From an uncultured Gammaproteobacteria bacterium (GTDB taxonomy: Bacteria; Pseudomonadota; Gammaproteobacteria; Pseudomonadales; UBA5518), in contig CAIYPF010000059.1 of NCBI GenBank assembly GCA_903928015.1, positions 1 through 45,308 of the forward strand: DNA of 45,308 bases, read 5' to 3'. Below are positions 18,297-29,800 of this stretch, piece after piece. The notes below the pieces were generated by a model. It was not told the DNA's origin. It did no database searches and saw only the letters and a list, made by a program, of their open reading frames with translations. How positions within the stretch are numbered: the stretch's first letter is position 1; every line of letters begins with the position of its first letter. The position numbers and the translations under genes are program-made.

Positions 18297-19406
18297 ATGA
18301 GCATGTCCACGGATTCGCGCACTGCGCTCGGTGAATTGATCGCGCTGTTGCAGGAGGTCGATGCCCGCTGGGCCTCGCCCGAATGGAATCTGCATTCCGC
18401 AGACGACGTGGCCGGTGCACACCGCGCGCTGATGCACATGCTGGAGGGCGGGATCGCCGGCATGTTCGAGAGCGACCCGGCACATCCGGATTTCCGGCGC
18501 ATCGTTTCGCCCTGGCGCAAATTCACCGGCGACAACCCCGATGCCATTTACTTCGATACGCCGGTGAGCAGCGACTTCATCTACACCGTGAGCGGCCGCA
18601 CCGCGGGTGCGGTCTACGTCTCCATCACGGTGGAGTCGGGCACGGAGGACGGCAGCATGGCGAGCAGCATCCTTGCCGTGATCAACGACACGCAGTTCGA
18701 TATCGACGCCGCCGGCCAATTCAGCCTGCGCGTGGGCGGCGAGCCTTCCGAGCGCAACTGGCTCCCGCTTCCGCCCGGCGCCGCGCGGCTCACCACACGG
18801 CATTACTTCGAAGCCACGCAGCCCGCAGCCTGTGATCCCGCGATCGGGGATCTCCTGCAGATCCGTCGTGAGGGTGAACCGGCGCCGCCCGCCGCGGCTG
18901 GCGACAGGTCCGTCGCGGCAGGCATCCGCCGCGTCGCGCAGTTCGTGCGCAGCCGCACACTCGAGCAGCCACCGATGAGCGCGCGCACGCCGCCTGCCTT
19001 CGTGTCGCTCATGCCGAACAGCTTCCCGCCGCCCGTGCCGCCGGGCGAGATGGGGCTCGCGGCCTTCGATGCTGCCTATTCGATGGCGCCGTTCTTCCTC
19101 GGCCCCGACCAGGCACTGCTGATCACGGGGCGCTGGCCGCAGTGCCGTTTCGGCAATGTCTGCCTGTGGAACCGCTTCCAGCAAACGCTCGATTACGTGA
19201 ACCGCCCGGTGTCGATGAACCGTGCGCAGACGGTGCTGGAGGAGGACGGCAGCTTCCGCATCGTGCTGGCACACCGCGATCCCGGCGTGCCGAACTGGCT
19301 CGATACCGAGGGGCGTGCCTTCGGCATCGTGTTCTGGCGGTTTTTCCTGCCCGAGGGAGCGATAGAGACGCCGCTCGCGCAGCTGATCGAATTGCCCGCG
19401 TCCTGA
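18297..19406 (+). CDS. DUF1214 domain protein
   Basis: A 369-residue protein. The start ATG 18297 (MSMSTDSR) follows AAGGAG. The in-frame ATG at 18246 lies inside the REP palindrome and is rejected. The second half contains DUF1214-type features: FDAAYSMAPFFLGPDQALLITGRWPQCRFGNVCLWNRFQQTLDY and FRIVLAHRDPGVPNWLDTEGR, ending in FWRFFLPEG. No signal peptide is obvious. The family is common in bacteria that metabolise hydrophobic compounds, but its function is not known. It ends immediately against the opposing REC-EAL gene, the two stops forming TGATCA. Confidence 0.82.
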   Translation: MSMSTDSRTALGELIALLQEVDARWASPEWNLHSADDVAGAHRALMHMLEGGIAGMFESDPAHPDFRRIVSPWRKFTGDNPDAIYFDTPVSSDFIYTVSGRTAGAVYVSITVESGTEDGSMASSILAVINDTQFDIDAAGQFSLRVGGEPSERNWLPLPPGAARLTTRHYFEATQPAACDPAIGDLLQIRREGEPAPPAAAGDRSVAAGIRRVAQFVRSRTLEQPPMSARTPPAFVSLMPNSFPPPVPPGEMGLAAFDAAYSMAPFFLGPDQALLITGRWPQCRFGNVCLWNRFQQTLDYVNRPVSMNRAQTVLEEDGSFRIVLAHRDPGVPNWLDTEGRAFGIVFWRFFLPEGAIETPLAQLIELPAS

Positions 19407-20636
19407 TCAGCCGCCCGTGCTGTCGTCGGCGAGTTCCGCGAGGTAGCGTTCCCGCCACGTCGGCAGCCAGTCGGTCAATTCCTGCGCGCGCATCGGTGCG
19501 GCCACGAAATAGCCCTGGCAGAGTTTGCAGCCGGCGGCTTTCACGAAGCGCCAGTCCTCGATGGTCTCGACGCCTTCTGCCGTCACACAGACCCCGAGCT
19601 GTTGGCCCAGCGTCATGCTCGAGCCAAGTGCCGCGCCCGCGTTGCGGTTTTTCCATGCGCCGGTGATCAGGGAGCGACCCACCTTGAGCTCCGTGAACGG
19701 GATGGAGCGCAGTTGCCCCAGCGAGAGGCTGCTGGCGCCGAAGGCATCGAGGCAGAGCCCGAAGCCCATCAGGCGAAGCCGCGCGAGGATCTCGAGCCCT
19801 GCGTGTATGTCTTCCATCAGTCGCCCGCCGCTCACTTCCAGAAGGAGGTGGCGGGGGGCGATGTTCACCTGCCTTGCGAGTTCGGCGACGAGATCGGGGA
19901 ACTGCAGGTCGCTCAGCCAGTTGGTGGACACGTTCACCGACAGGTCCATGGGCAGGCCCTCGTCCTTCCAGCGCCGCGCCTGCTCCAGTGTCTGCGTGAT
20001 GACGTTGACCGTGAGGTCCTCGATGATCTCGTGGTGCTCGGCGGTGGAGATGAACATGCTGGGCGCGAGCAGGCCATCGACGGGGTGTCGCCAGCGCACC
20101 AGTACTTCGGCGCCCACGACCTCGCCGCTCGCGAGATCCACCTTGGGCTGGTAGAAGTTGAGGAGTTCGCCGGAGGCGATTGCCGCGCGGATCTCGGATT
20201 CACTGTAGGCGGGCGTGACCACCGGATTCTGGGCGTTGCGCTCGCGCGTCCAGCCTGCGAGTACGCGGTCGAGTTCATCGGGAAGCACGGGCTTGGAGAT
20301 CGAGCCGAGTATGTCCATGCCGTAGGAGCGCACCAGTTGCTCGGAGGACTGCACGATCCGCTCGTCCACGCCGCTGACCAGCACCACGCTGCCCGTGAAA
20401 TCCCGTCCCTTCAGGTGACGGATGAACTGCAGTCCGTCGAGCTCGGGCATCTTCAGGTCGAAGAGCACGATGTCTGCGCCCGGGGCGTCGAGCAGGCTGA
20501 GCGCGCGGTAGCCGCTGCTGCAGGTCGTGACCTGCGTGTAACCGAGGGAGTTCAGCGTGTCGGCGAGGAATTCGAGCATCAGGGGCTCGTCATCGAGCAC
20601 CAGAACCCGGACGCCGGTCTTGTCGATCGAGGGCAT
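19407..20636 (-). CDS. response regulator REC-EAL with degenerate EAL motifs
   Basis: A 409-residue response regulator. The REC domain (about 9-125) has the acidic pair DDE and phospho-acceptor Asp60 in VLFDLKMPELDG. The EAL domain (about 145-395) contains the first Glu (AEVLVRW), Asn (NVSTNWL), Lys (ELKVGRS), Glu (TAEGVET) and Gln (LCQGYF). Two sites differ from active enzymes such as RocR: the EVTES loop reads EVSGG, losing the second Glu, and DDFG reads DAFG, losing a metal-binding Asp. It probably does not hydrolyse c-di-GMP and may bind it as a receptor or scaffold. The start at 20636 has GGAG. It is divergent from the HD-GYP/hybrid-kinase operon. Confidence 0.9.
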   Translation of the reverse strand: MPSIDKTGVRVLVLDDEPLMLEFLADTLNSLGYTQVTTCSSGYRALSLLDAPGADIVLFDLKMPELDGLQFIRHLKGRDFTGSVVLVSGVDERIVQSSEQLVRSYGMDILGSISKPVLPDELDRVLAGWTRERNAQNPVVTPAYSESEIRAAIASGELLNFYQPKVDLASGEVVGAEVLVRWRHPVDGLLAPSMFISTAEHHEIIEDLTVNVITQTLEQARRWKDEGLPMDLSVNVSTNWLSDLQFPDLVAELARQVNIAPRHLLLEVSGGRLMEDIHAGLEILARLRLMGFGLCLDAFGASSLSLGQLRSIPFTELKVGRSLITGAWKNRNAGAALGSSMTLGQQLGVCVTAEGVETIEDWRFVKAAGCKLCQGYFVAAPMRAQELTDWLPTWRERYLAELADDSTGG

Positions 20637-20729
20637 GGTGGCTCCGTCTGTGACCGGCTCCTCCGGCCGTCTGGAAGCCGCTCGACGCTTTTACACCGCC
20701 CGTAGGGGAATGCACGTACGTCCCGAGCG

Positions 20730-20758
20730 TTGCCGCACCGCGGCAGTGACAACATAAT
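20730..20758 (+). promoter_or_regulatory. sigma-70 promoter for the HD-GYP/hybrid-kinase operon
   Basis: TTGCCG (-35, 20730-20735), a 17-base spacer and CATAAT (-10, 20753-20758) lie about 90 bases before the HD-GYP ATG. An inverted repeat TGCCGC-ACC-GCGGCA (20731-20745) overlaps the -35 and could bind a regulator. Called by eye; the best-spaced promoter in the window. Confidence 0.5.
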
Positions 20759-20848
20759 GGCCGTTTACTGATTCGGCAAATGCGGGCAGCGTGTCAATTG
20801 CACCCGGCTGCTCGGGCCAGACGCCGCAAAATCGAGTGGAGGAACCCT

Positions 20849-21976
20849 ATGTCTGCCGTTATGTCGTCCCCGGCAAGCCCGGCGCGCCGTACCGTGATGG
20901 TGGTGGACGACACCCCCGAGAACCTCACGCTGCTCGGCGAGATCCTCATGCCCCATTACGGTGTGCGGGTGGCCAGTTCCGGTGCCCGTGCGCTTGCGGC
21001 CGCCCGCATCGATCCACGCCCCGACCTCATCCTTCTCGACGTCATGATGCCGGTGATGGACGGCTACGAGGTCATCTCCAGGCTGCGCGCGGATCCGGAG
21101 ACCGCAGACATTCCCGTGATCTTCGTGACGGCGCTGGCGGCCACCGACGACGAGGCCAAGGGCCTCGAACTCGGCGCAGTCGACTACATCACCAAGCCCG
21201 TACGGCCCTCGATCGTGCTCGCGCGTGTGCATGCGCACCTCGACCTGAAGGACGCCCGCGACATCCTGCGCAACCAGAATGCCTGGCTCGAGGGGGAGGT
21301 CCGGCGCCGGATGTCGCAGAACCAGATGGTCCAGGACGTCAGCATGCGCGCCCTTGCCAGCCTTGCCGAGGCCCGCGACAACGAGACCGGCAACCACATC
21401 CTGCGCACCCAGAACTACGTACGCGTGCTGGCGAGCCAGCTCGCGACCTTGCCGCGCTACGCGGATCTCCTGACGCCCGAGATCATCGAGACCTACACCA
21501 AGGCCGCGCCCCTGCACGACATTGGCAAGGTTGGCATCCCCGACCACATCCTCCACAAGCCGGGCAAACACACGCCCGAGGAGTGGGAGATCATGATGAC
21601 CCACGCCAAGATCGGATCCGACGCCATCTGGCGCGCGATCCAGGACGAGGACGACCGCGTCGCCCTCGATTTCATGTACGTCGCCATGGAAATCTCCCAC
21701 TACCACCACGAGAAGTGGGACGGGAGCGGCTATCCCGAGCGTCTCAGCGGCGATCAGATCCCGCTGCCCGCGCGGCTGATGGCGCTCGGTGACGTCTTCG
21801 ACGCGCTGATCAGCAAGCGCGTGTACAAGCCCGCGTTCCCGATCGAAAAAGCCACCGAAATCATTCTGGAGGGGCGTGGCAAGCACTTCGACCCCGAGGT
21901 GGTCGATGCCTACGTCGCGCGCATCGACGACTTCCGCCAGATAGCCCTCCGTTACACAGACTCGCCAGAAGAATGA
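20849..21976 (+). CDS. two-component response regulator, REC-HD-GYP c-di-GMP phosphodiesterase
   Basis: A 375-residue RpfG-like protein. ATG 20849 follows GGAGG. The REC domain (about 16-130) has DDTPEN, phospho-acceptor Asp64 in [12 protein letters not shown] and the switch Thr and Lys (FVTAL, ITKP). The HD-GYP domain contains His223-Asp224 in [32 protein letters not shown] with Gly294-Tyr295-Pro296 intact, and [19 protein letters not shown]. All expected metal ligands seem present, so it should hydrolyse c-di-GMP to GMP under phosphorylation control. It is the first gene of a four-gene operon, its TGA overlapping the next ATG (ATGA), so the following kinase is a likely phosphodonor. Confidence 0.95.
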   Translation: MSAVMSSPASPARRTVMVVDDTPENLTLLGEILMPHYGVRVASSGARALAAARIDPRPDLILLDVMMPVMDGYEVISRLRADPETADIPVIFVTALAATDDEAKGLELGAVDYITKPVRPSIVLARVHAHLDLKDARDILRNQNAWLEGEVRRRMSQNQMVQDVSMRALASLAEARDNETGNHILRTQNYVRVLASQLATLPRYADLLTPEIIETYTKAAPLHDIGKVGIPDHILHKPGKHTPEEWEIMMTHAKIGSDAIWRAIQDEDDRVALDFMYVAMEISHYHHEKWDGSGYPERLSGDQIPLPARLMALGDVFDALISKRVYKPAFPIEKATEIILEGRGKHFDPEVVDAYVARIDDFRQIALRYTDSPEE

Positions 21977-24900
21977 TCCATCCAGCGCGGCCAGTGTCCC
22001 GGACCGCAGGTCCGGGAGGTCGCGTGTGGTGCCTGCGCCTGCTGCAGCGCAGCCTCGTCGCCCTGCTGCTCTGCGCCCCTCTTGCCGCGATGGCCGCCGA
22101 TCATGTCCGCATCGGCGTGATAGGTGTCGATTTCGGCGCCCGCGACGCCGCACGCCTCGAGGAGTTGATGGCCGATATCGAGGCCTCTTACGGCGATGGC
22201 AGCACCGTCGAGGCCCGGATACTGGATTACGACGGGCTCGAGACGGCGATACACGCCCGCAACGTCGACTTCGTGGCCGTAACCCCGCCTGATTATCTCC
22301 GCTACGCCCACGGCGGCCATCTGGGCCCGCCCATCGCGGCTGTAGTCCAGATGCGGCGGGGGCGTCAGGTGCAGGAGATAGCGGGAGCGATCCTCGTGCG
22401 CGCCGACCGCCAGGACCTGCGCACCGTCGAGGATCTTGAAGGCAAGCGCATCGCGGCGGTGTCGCCGCACTCCCTCGGCGGATATGTGGCGCAGGTCTGG
22501 GAATTCCATCGTCGCGGTATCGAAGTCCCCGGCGAAGAGCGCCTGATCTTCACGGGCTTGCCGCAGAAGAACGCGCTTGATGCGCTTGAAGAAGGCCGTG
22601 CCGACGCGATGTTCGTCACCGCCGGCATGCTCGAGTACTGGATCAACAGCGGCATCGCCCGCCCCGGGCAGTTGCGGGTGCTCGGGGCCCGTGACCTCCC
22701 CGGCTATCCGGTTGCGCTGTCCACCGCGCTCTATCCCGGCATGGCCCTCGCACCACTCTCCGGCGTCGACGAGCACCTCAGCGAGCGCTTGATGTCGGTG
22801 CTGTTGCGCGTTTCCGTCCGTGCCGGATCGCCGGGGCTTTTCAGCGTGAGCGGCTTCGGCCTGCCGCAGGATTACCGGCCGGTCGAAGCCGTGATGCGCG
22901 AACTGCGCATGCCGCCCTTTGACCAGGGTGCTCCCGTCGGCTTCGCCGAGATCTGGCGTGATCACCGCCCCCTCACGATCGAACTCGCTCTGGCTGCTCT
23001 CACCGTGCTGGTGCTGCTGGTGCTCTCGGCGCTAAGCGCGCGACGGTTGCGCCGTATCAGGGAGGAACTGCGCGAGAAGGCGCGGCAACTCGAGGAGCAG
23101 GGCTCGCGTTTGCGTTTGCTGCTGGACAGCATCCCCGACAAGGTCTGGTTCAAGAATCCGCAGGGCGTCTACGTGTTCTGCAACCCGCCGTTCGCTGCCA
23201 TCTCGGCCGAGGGCGAGACCGGCGTCATCGGCAGGACGGATCAGGATTTCTTTGATCCGGCGCTCGCAGCCCTCCATGCCGAGCGCGACGGCCATGCGGC
23301 GAAGGTGGACCATCCGGTCACCTCCGACGAATGGCTCGTGGGGAGGGGCAAGGGGGCCGCCGGCCTGTTCCAGACCACGCGTGCCGCTGTCCGGAACAGC
23401 GCCGGGGATCTGCTCGGCGTGCTGGGGGTGGCACGGGACATCACCGCCTTGCGTGATGTCGAGATCGCGCTCGGCAAACGCGCGAGCGAACAGTCCTGCC
23501 TTCACGCGGTCTTCCGTGCCACTGAAGACCTCTCGCTCGACCCGCATGCGATGTTCCGCGCGGTGCTCTCCCTGCTGCCCCCGGGCTGGAGCCAGCCCGA
23601 GGCCTTTGCCGCGCGTATCGAGTGGGATGGCCATGTCTTTGCCAGCCCCTCCTATCCGGCGGAGCCTGCCGCCAGCCAGGAAGCCGCGCTATCGGTCGAG
23701 GGCGTGCTGCGGGGCCGGCTCGTCGTGGCCTACCGTTCGCCCCAGCCGCTGCGTTTCGAGGGCCCGTTCCTGCGTGAGGAACGCGAGCTCCTCGAGTTGG
23801 TGGCCACCCGTCTCTGCGAGACGGTGCAGCGCATCGATGGCGCGCGACGCCTGCGCGAGAGCGAGCAGCGCTTCCGCACGCTGTTCACCGACACCCGACA
23901 GCCCATGCTTCTGCAGGCTGAAAACCGCTTTGTCGACGCCAACCACGCGGCTCTGGAGATGCTCGGCTTCGACTCGCTCTCCGAGCTGGTCGGTACAACG
24001 CCGGACGCGCTCTCGCCCGAGTACCAGCCCGACGGCAGCAGGTCGGACGAGCGCGTCGCGGAGCTGGTTCGCCTCGCCAGGGGGCAGGGCGCCACACAAT
24101 TCGAGTGGGAACACATCCGGCGCAATGGCGAGCACTTCTTTGTCGAGGTGCTGCTGACGCCCCTCAACGTCGGCGGCCAGCCCCAGATCCACGTCGCCTG
24201 GCGCGACATCACCGAGCGTCGCCGCGTCGAGCGCGAACTGCGCAAGCTCCATCTCGTCGTCGAGCAAAGCCCCAACGGGGTGGTCATTACCAATCTCGTG
24301 GGCGACGTCGAGTATGCGAACGCCGCATTCCTGGCGCGCAACGGCCTCACGCTTGAGGAGCTCGCCGGCCGCCGCTTCGAACTGCTGGGCGGCGGAGCGC
24401 TCGATGGCGATGCCTTGATCGGCATCCGTACCGACCTTGCCGCCACCGGTTGCTGGCGGGGCGAGCTGCCACGCATCGGCATTGACGGGCGCGAGCGCAT
24501 CGAGAGGGTGCTGGTAAACCTCCTGCGTGACGAGCTTGGCCAGACCGGGCATTTCGTGTGCATTACCGAGGACGTCACTGCCGAGAAGCAGGTGAGTCGC
24601 GAGCTCGAGAACTACCGCGGGCACCTTGAAGAACTGGTTGCTGCGCGCACCGCTGATCTTGAGCGCGCCAACCTTTCCGTGCGGCTGAACGAAGAGCGCC
24701 TGAACCACGCACTCGACGCGAGCAATGACGGACTCTTCGACTGCGATCTCAGGACCGGAAAAGTTTTCTGCAGCCCTGCCTGGTTCCGTCTGCTCGGCTA
24801 CGACCCGGCGACACTTCCCGACGATTTCGACAGCCGCTGGACCAAACTGCTGCACCCCGATGACCTGCCGCGTTCGGAGGCGACTGCCGCCATCGTGTTC

Positions 24901-26859
24901 GAGCGTGGCTGGAGCGACCCGGACGAGTACCGGATGCGCACGGCCGATGGTGCCTGGAAGTGGGTTCTGGCGCGCGGCAAGGTGGTGGCGCGGGACCCCT
25001 CCGGCGCGCCGATCCGGATGGTGGGCACACTGAGCGATCTCGATGCACGCAAGCGGCTCGAGCTGGAGTTGCGCCAGGCGCTCGGACGGGCCGAGGCGGC
25101 GAGCGTCGCCAAGAGTGCGTTCCTCGCCAACATGAGTCACGAGATCCGTACGCCGATGAACGCGATCATCGGCTTCTCGCACCTGCTCTCCCGGGAGATC
25201 CTCGAGCCCGTGCAGCAGGATCGCCTGCAGAAGATCAGCTCCTCGGCCAAGCACCTGCTCGGCATCATCAACGACATCCTCGATCTCTCGAACATAGAAG
25301 CCGAGCGCGTGACGCTCGACGAGAGCGCGCTGAACGTGGTGGCGCTGCTGGCGGATGTGCGGGGCATCGTCTCGGAACGCGCCGAGGCCAAGGGGCTGGC
25401 GCTGCTCCAGGAGCACGATCCCCGACTGTCCGACATGCCCCTGCTGGGCGACGCCATGCGCCTTACGCAGGTACTTCTCAACTTCGCCGGCAATGCGATC
25501 AAGTTCACCGAGCGCGGCAGCGTGACCTTGGCTGTGGGCATCGTTGCCGAGGACTCGGGACGGATGATGCTGCGATTCGAGGTGAGAGATACCGGCATTG
25601 GCATCACTCCGGAGCAGCAGGCGCTCATCTTCCAGCCTTTCGTGCAGGCGCAGGAATCGACCACGCGCCGTTACGGGGGAACCGGGCTTGGGCTCGCGAT
25701 CAGCCGCCACCTTGCGGTATTGATGGGCGGGGATACGGGCGTTATCAGCCAGCCCGGCGTCGGCAGTACGTTCTGGTTCACGGCTGCCCTGCGCCCCGCG
25801 CAGGGATTGCCCCTGTCCCTCGAGGTTCCGCAAGCGCAGCACGATGCGCGCATCCCGCCCTCGCTCGCCGTGCTGCTGGTCGAGGACAACGAGATAAACC
25901 GCGAGGTGGCCCTTGAACTGCTGCATGTGATGGGCGTTGAAGCCGATGTGGCGGTCGATGGCGCACAGGCCGTCGCCATGGCCGTGCGCGGCTACGACCT
26001 CATCCTGATGGACGTGCAGATGCCCGTTATGGACGGGCTCGAGGCCACGCGCCGCATTCGCGCCACGCAGGGGGGACGTTCTGTCCCCATTCTCGCCATG
26101 ACGGCAAACGCCTTCGACGAAGATCGGCATCTCTGCCTCGAGGCCGGCATGAACGGTCACGTCGCCAAGCCGGTTGATCCCGAACAACTGCGGATGGCGA
26201 TCCTCGCCGCGGTGGGCGTCAGCACCGATTCCCCGCCCGCTGTGGTGGCTGCGGTTTCCGGTTCCGGTGCATTGCTCGACATGCAGGCGGGGCTGCGCGC
26301 ATTCGGCGGCTTGCGACCGAACTACGAGCGGATGCTGCGTCGCTTTCCCGCGTTGCACCGCAGCGATGCACAGCAGTTCCGCCAAGCACTCGAGGCCGGG
26401 GATGACGCGGGCGCGCGCCGCGTCGTCCATACCCTGAAGGGCGTGGCGGCCACGCTGGGGGCGCATGCGCTTCGCGCCGCAGCGGCAGACTGCGAGCAGT
26501 GGTTGCAGTCGGGCAAATCCGGCCACGACACGGATCACGCAAAACGCCTGGACGAGGTGCTGGCAGGGAGCATCGAGGCCATCCAGGCCGCATATCCCGC
26601 CGAGGTGCAGGCGCCGCGCGGGAGTCTCGCTCCGGTGCTGAGCAACGAGCAGGCGGCCGAGCGCATGAGCCGTCTCGAGTGGCAACTCGCGCACGATGAC
26701 ATGCGGTCCGGCGAACTCTGGCAGGAGCTGGAGCCCTGGTTCGTGGCGGAGTTCGGGGTGCAGGCCGCATCAACCCTTTCCCGCGCGGTGGAGGACTTCG
26801 ATTTCCCCGCTGCCGCAGAGCAGCTGCGCAGGCTGCAGACACCGGAAAAGGCCCACTGA
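21973..26859 (+). CDS. giant hybrid sensor kinase: PhnD-like sensor, multiple PAS, HisKA-HATPase, REC, Hpt
   Basis: A 1628-residue membrane hybrid kinase. Domains by eye: signal region to about 41, a PhnD-like periplasmic binding domain (about 44-290, [15 protein letters not shown] to [18 protein letters not shown]), transmembrane helix about 334-356, PAS (about 377-500), a GAF-like stretch (about 505-620), three more PAS units (about 635-755, 765-880, 910-1030), HisKA with His1056 ([12 protein letters not shown]), HATPase ([27 protein letters not shown]), REC with Asp1347 ([13 protein letters not shown]) and Hpt with His1486 ([14 protein letters not shown]). It can carry a complete His-Asp-His relay. 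The ligand of the PhnD-like domain is unknown; the family includes phosphonate, phosphate and other small-anion binders. The ATGA start overlap couples it to the HD-GYP regulator; the next gene starts two bases after its stop. Confidence 0.92.
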   Translation: MIHPARPVSRTAGPGGRVWCLRLLQRSLVALLLCAPLAAMAADHVRIGVIGVDFGARDAARLEELMADIEASYGDGSTVEARILDYDGLETAIHARNVDFVAVTPPDYLRYAHGGHLGPPIAAVVQMRRGRQVQEIAGAILVRADRQDLRTVEDLEGKRIAAVSPHSLGGYVAQVWEFHRRGIEVPGEERLIFTGLPQKNALDALEEGRADAMFVTAGMLEYWINSGIARPGQLRVLGARDLPGYPVALSTALYPGMALAPLSGVDEHLSERLMSVLLRVSVRAGSPGLFSVSGFGLPQDYRPVEAVMRELRMPPFDQGAPVGFAEIWRDHRPLTIELALAALTVLVLLVLSALSARRLRRIREELREKARQLEEQGSRLRLLLDSIPDKVWFKNPQGVYVFCNPPFAAISAEGETGVIGRTDQDFFDPALAALHAERDGHAAKVDHPVTSDEWLVGRGKGAAGLFQTTRAAVRNSAGDLLGVLGVARDITALRDVEIALGKRASEQSCLHAVFRATEDLSLDPHAMFRAVLSLLPPGWSQPEAFAARIEWDGHVFASPSYPAEPAASQEAALSVEGVLRGRLVVAYRSPQPLRFEGPFLREERELLELVATRLCETVQRIDGARRLRESEQRFRTLFTDTRQPMLLQAENRFVDANHAALEMLGFDSLSELVGTTPDALSPEYQPDGSRSDERVAELVRLARGQGATQFEWEHIRRNGEHFFVEVLLTPLNVGGQPQIHVAWRDITERRRVERELRKLHLVVEQSPNGVVITNLVGDVEYANAAFLARNGLTLEELAGRRFELLGGGALDGDALIGIRTDLAATGCWRGELPRIGIDGRERIERVLVNLLRDELGQTGHFVCITEDVTAEKQVSRELENYRGHLEELVAARTADLERANLSVRLNEERLNHALDASNDGLFDCDLRTGKVFCSPAWFRLLGYDPATLPDDFDSRWTKLLHPDDLPRSEATAAIVFERGWSDPDEYRMRTADGAWKWVLARGKVVARDPSGAPIRMVGTLSDLDARKRLELELRQALGRAEAASVAKSAFLANMSHEIRTPMNAIIGFSHLLSREILEPVQQDRLQKISSSAKHLLGIINDILDLSNIEAERVTLDESALNVVALLADVRGIVSERAEAKGLALLQEHDPRLSDMPLLGDAMRLTQVLLNFAGNAIKFTERGSVTLAVGIVAEDSGRMMLRFEVRDTGIGITPEQQALIFQPFVQAQESTTRRYGGTGLGLAISRHLAVLMGGDTGVISQPGVGSTFWFTAALRPAQGLPLSLEVPQAQHDARIPPSLAVLLVEDNEINREVALELLHVMGVEADVAVDGAQAVAMAVRGYDLILMDVQMPVMDGLEATRRIRATQGGRSVPILAMTANAFDEDRHLCLEAGMNGHVAKPVDPEQLRMAILAAVGVSTDSPPAVVAAVSGSGALLDMQAGLRAFGGLRPNYERMLRRFPALHRSDAQQFRQALEAGDDAGARRVVHTLKGVAATLGAHALRAAAADCEQWLQSGKSGHDTDHAKRLDEVLAGSIEAIQAAYPAEVQAPRGSLAPVLSNEQAAERMSRLEWQLAHDDMRSGELWQELEPWFVAEFGVQAASTLSRAVEDFDFPAAAEQLRRLQTPEKAH

Positions 26860-26860
26860 C

Positions 26861-29800
26861 ATGTGGTTGCTGCCGGGGATAGAGATCGAATTCACCGGCC
26901 CGGCAAGCACACTCGAGCATGCTTTCGAGAGCAGCTACGACCCGGTTCTGGTGACGGCCTCGGTGCTGGTGGCCGTGTTCGCGTCTTTCTGTGCCCTTGA
27001 AACCGTGCTCAGACTCGGGCGCGGCACGCTGGGTCGGGTCTGGGTGGGCATGGCGGCGCTCATGCTCGGTGCTGGCGTGTGGGCCATGCATTTCATCGGG
27101 ATGCTGGCGTTCCGGCTTTCCTGCGGCGTGGGTTACGACACCACCATCACGGCGCTTTCCATGCTGCCTGGCGTGGCTGCCGCGGGGGTCGCCCTCGGCG
27201 TGATCACAACCCCGCAGTTGAGCCGTAGGCGGCTCGTCTTCGGTGCTGTGGTGCTGGGCGCGGGCATCGGCCTGATGCATTACTCCGGGATGGCGGCGAT
27301 TCGCTTCGCGGGTCAGCTCCGCTACGACCCCGCGCTGTTCCTGCTGTCGCTGCTGGCGGCAGTGCTGCTGGCGCTGCCGGCTCTCTCCACACGCAATTTC
27401 GTCGAGCGGCTGCATCTGGGCAGCGTGCCGTTCCTGGGTTCTGCAATCGGTGCTCTGGTGCTGGGTCTTGCCATCTCCGGCATGCACTACATCGCCATGG
27501 ATGCAGCGTTCTTCCTGCCCGAGGACGGCGCGCCGGCGGTGGCCTCGGCAAGCCCGCACGCCATCGCGCTTGCGGTGGGCGTCACTGTGTTGTTGCTGCT
27601 GGTCTTCGGTCTGGTGCTGATGGTGCTGGGTTCGCGCATGAGCGATGCGCGCACGCGGCTCTACGCCATGCTTTCCGCCACCAGCCAGGGATACATCCTG
27701 GTGGATGGTTCCGGACGGGTGGCGGATTCCAACCCCGCGATGGATGCCATGCTGGGTCTTTCGCCGCGCGGACGTCGCGCCGACGCGCTGCTCGACGCTG
27801 CCGTGCTGGCAGGCGATTTCCGCGGCGAACTCGAGCTGCGCCGTGCCGACGGCAGCACGCTGCCCTGCCTGGTGATCGCGCGCAGCATCGAGAGCCCCGA
27901 CGGCAGTGGCCACATTTCCTTTGTGCTCTTCACCGACATCACGCCTGAGCGCGACGCCGCCCGGACGATGCGCCTTGCCAAGGAAATGGCCGAGGATGCC
28001 GCACGGGTGAAGTCGGATTTCCTCGCCAACATGAGCCATGAAATCCGCACGCCCATGAATGCGGTGGTCGGGCTCACGCACCTTCTGCTGAAGACCGAGC
28101 TCGCCCCGCGGCAGCAGGATTTCGCGCGCAAGATCGGGCAGGCCGGGCAGCACCTGCTCGAGATCATCAACGACATCCTCGATTTCTCGAAGATCGAGTC
28201 CGGCAAGCTCGGGCTCGAGCGCGTGGAGTTCGAACTCGAGCGCGTGCTGGACAACGTGGTGACGCTGCAGGTCGAGAAGTCCGCTGAAAAATCGCTGGAT
28301 CTCCTGCTCGACATAGACCCCGGGCTGCCGGAATACCTCTACGGCGATCCGATGCGACTCGGGCAGGTGCTGATCAATTTCGTGAGCAACGCGGTGAAGT
28401 TCACCGAGACGGGCGAAGTGACGCTCGAGGCGAGGATGCTCCGCAAGGACAGCAGCGAGGTGTGCATACGCTTTGCCGTGACTGATACCGGCATCGGCCT
28501 GACCGAAGAGCAGATCGGCAGGCTGTTCCGCAGTTTCGAGCAGGCTGACTCCTCCATCACACGCAAGTACGGCGGCACAGGCCTCGGTCTGGCGATCGTC
28601 AAACGGCTCGCCGCGCTCATGGGAGGCGAGGTCGGCGTCGAGAGCGTGCCCGGCAAGGGCTCGACTTTCTGGTTCAGCGCCTCATTCGGTCACAGCCCCC
28701 GGCGCAAGCGCCAGTGGCCGCCCCCGCAGGACCTGCACGGACGGCGCGTGCTCGTGGTGGATGACAACGCCCACGCGCGCGAGGTGCTCGCCTCGCAACT
28801 CGGCGCCATGAGCTTCGAGGTGGCGGAGGCGAGCTCCTGCGACACCGCGCTGGAATCGGTGCGGCAGGCCGCAGGCGAAGATCGCCCCTTCGACATCGTC
28901 CTCCTCGACTGGCGCATGCCCGGGCACGACGGGCTCGAGACGGCGAGGCGCATTCTCGGGCTGGGTCTTGATCACACGCCGCGCCTTGCCATCGTCACGG
29001 CCTACGGGCGCGATGAGTTGCGGCAGGAAGCGCTCGACGTGGGCATAGACAACATCCTTCTGAAGCCCGTGACGCCTTCTACCCTTTTCGATACCGCCAT
29101 GCAGTTGCTGGGCAACAGGCCCGATGTGGCTGTGCCGGAGTTCAGTGACGAGGAAGCGCAGCGGCGTTCGCTGGAGAGCATCGCCGGGGCGCGCGTGCTG
29201 CTGGTGGAAGACAACGCACTGAACCGCGAGGTTGCCACCGAGCTGCTCGTGGAAGCCGGTTTGCTGGTGGACATGGCCGAGGACGGCGAGCAGGCGCTCG
29301 CCCGGCTCCGCGAGGGCAGCTACGAGGCGGTGCTGATGGACATGCAGATGCCCGTCATGGACGGTCTGGTCGCAACACGTGCGATCCGGGCCATGCCGGG
29401 CCTGGCGAGCCTGCCGGTGATCGCGATGACCGCCAACGCCATGGAGTCCGACCGCCAGCGCTGTCTTGCTGCCGGCATGAACGAACACATCGCAAAGCCC
29501 ATCGATCCGCGGCAGTTGTGGGCAACGCTGCTCGTCTGGATCAAGCCGCGCAGCGCCTCCGTGGCCCGCCCGCGGCAGCTGCGCGTGGCCGATGTGTCGG
29601 TGCCGCCGGCCCTTCTCGCCGTGCCCGGGCTCGACGTCCGCATCGGGCTTGATCGTCTCCTCGGCAAAACGGCGTCCTATCTCGGGCTTCTGCGCCGTTT
29701 CGCGGCCAGCCAGAGCGCGGCGGAACGGGCTATCGGCGAGGCGATCTCGAGCGGCAATAGCGCCGAGGCACGACGCCTTGCGCACACCTTGAAAGGGCTT

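Noticed and set aside
17322-19274. Long N-terminal extension of the epoxide-hydrolase-like gene
   Set aside because: The extension runs antisense through the GFA-VOC and DUF1214 genes and through the REP cluster. The ribosome site at 17321 and family length support the short protein.
23689-26694. 1001-codon open frame on the minus strand
   Set aside because: Antisense to the hybrid kinase, which has intact kinase, receiver and Hpt motifs. No recognisable domains in the antisense product.
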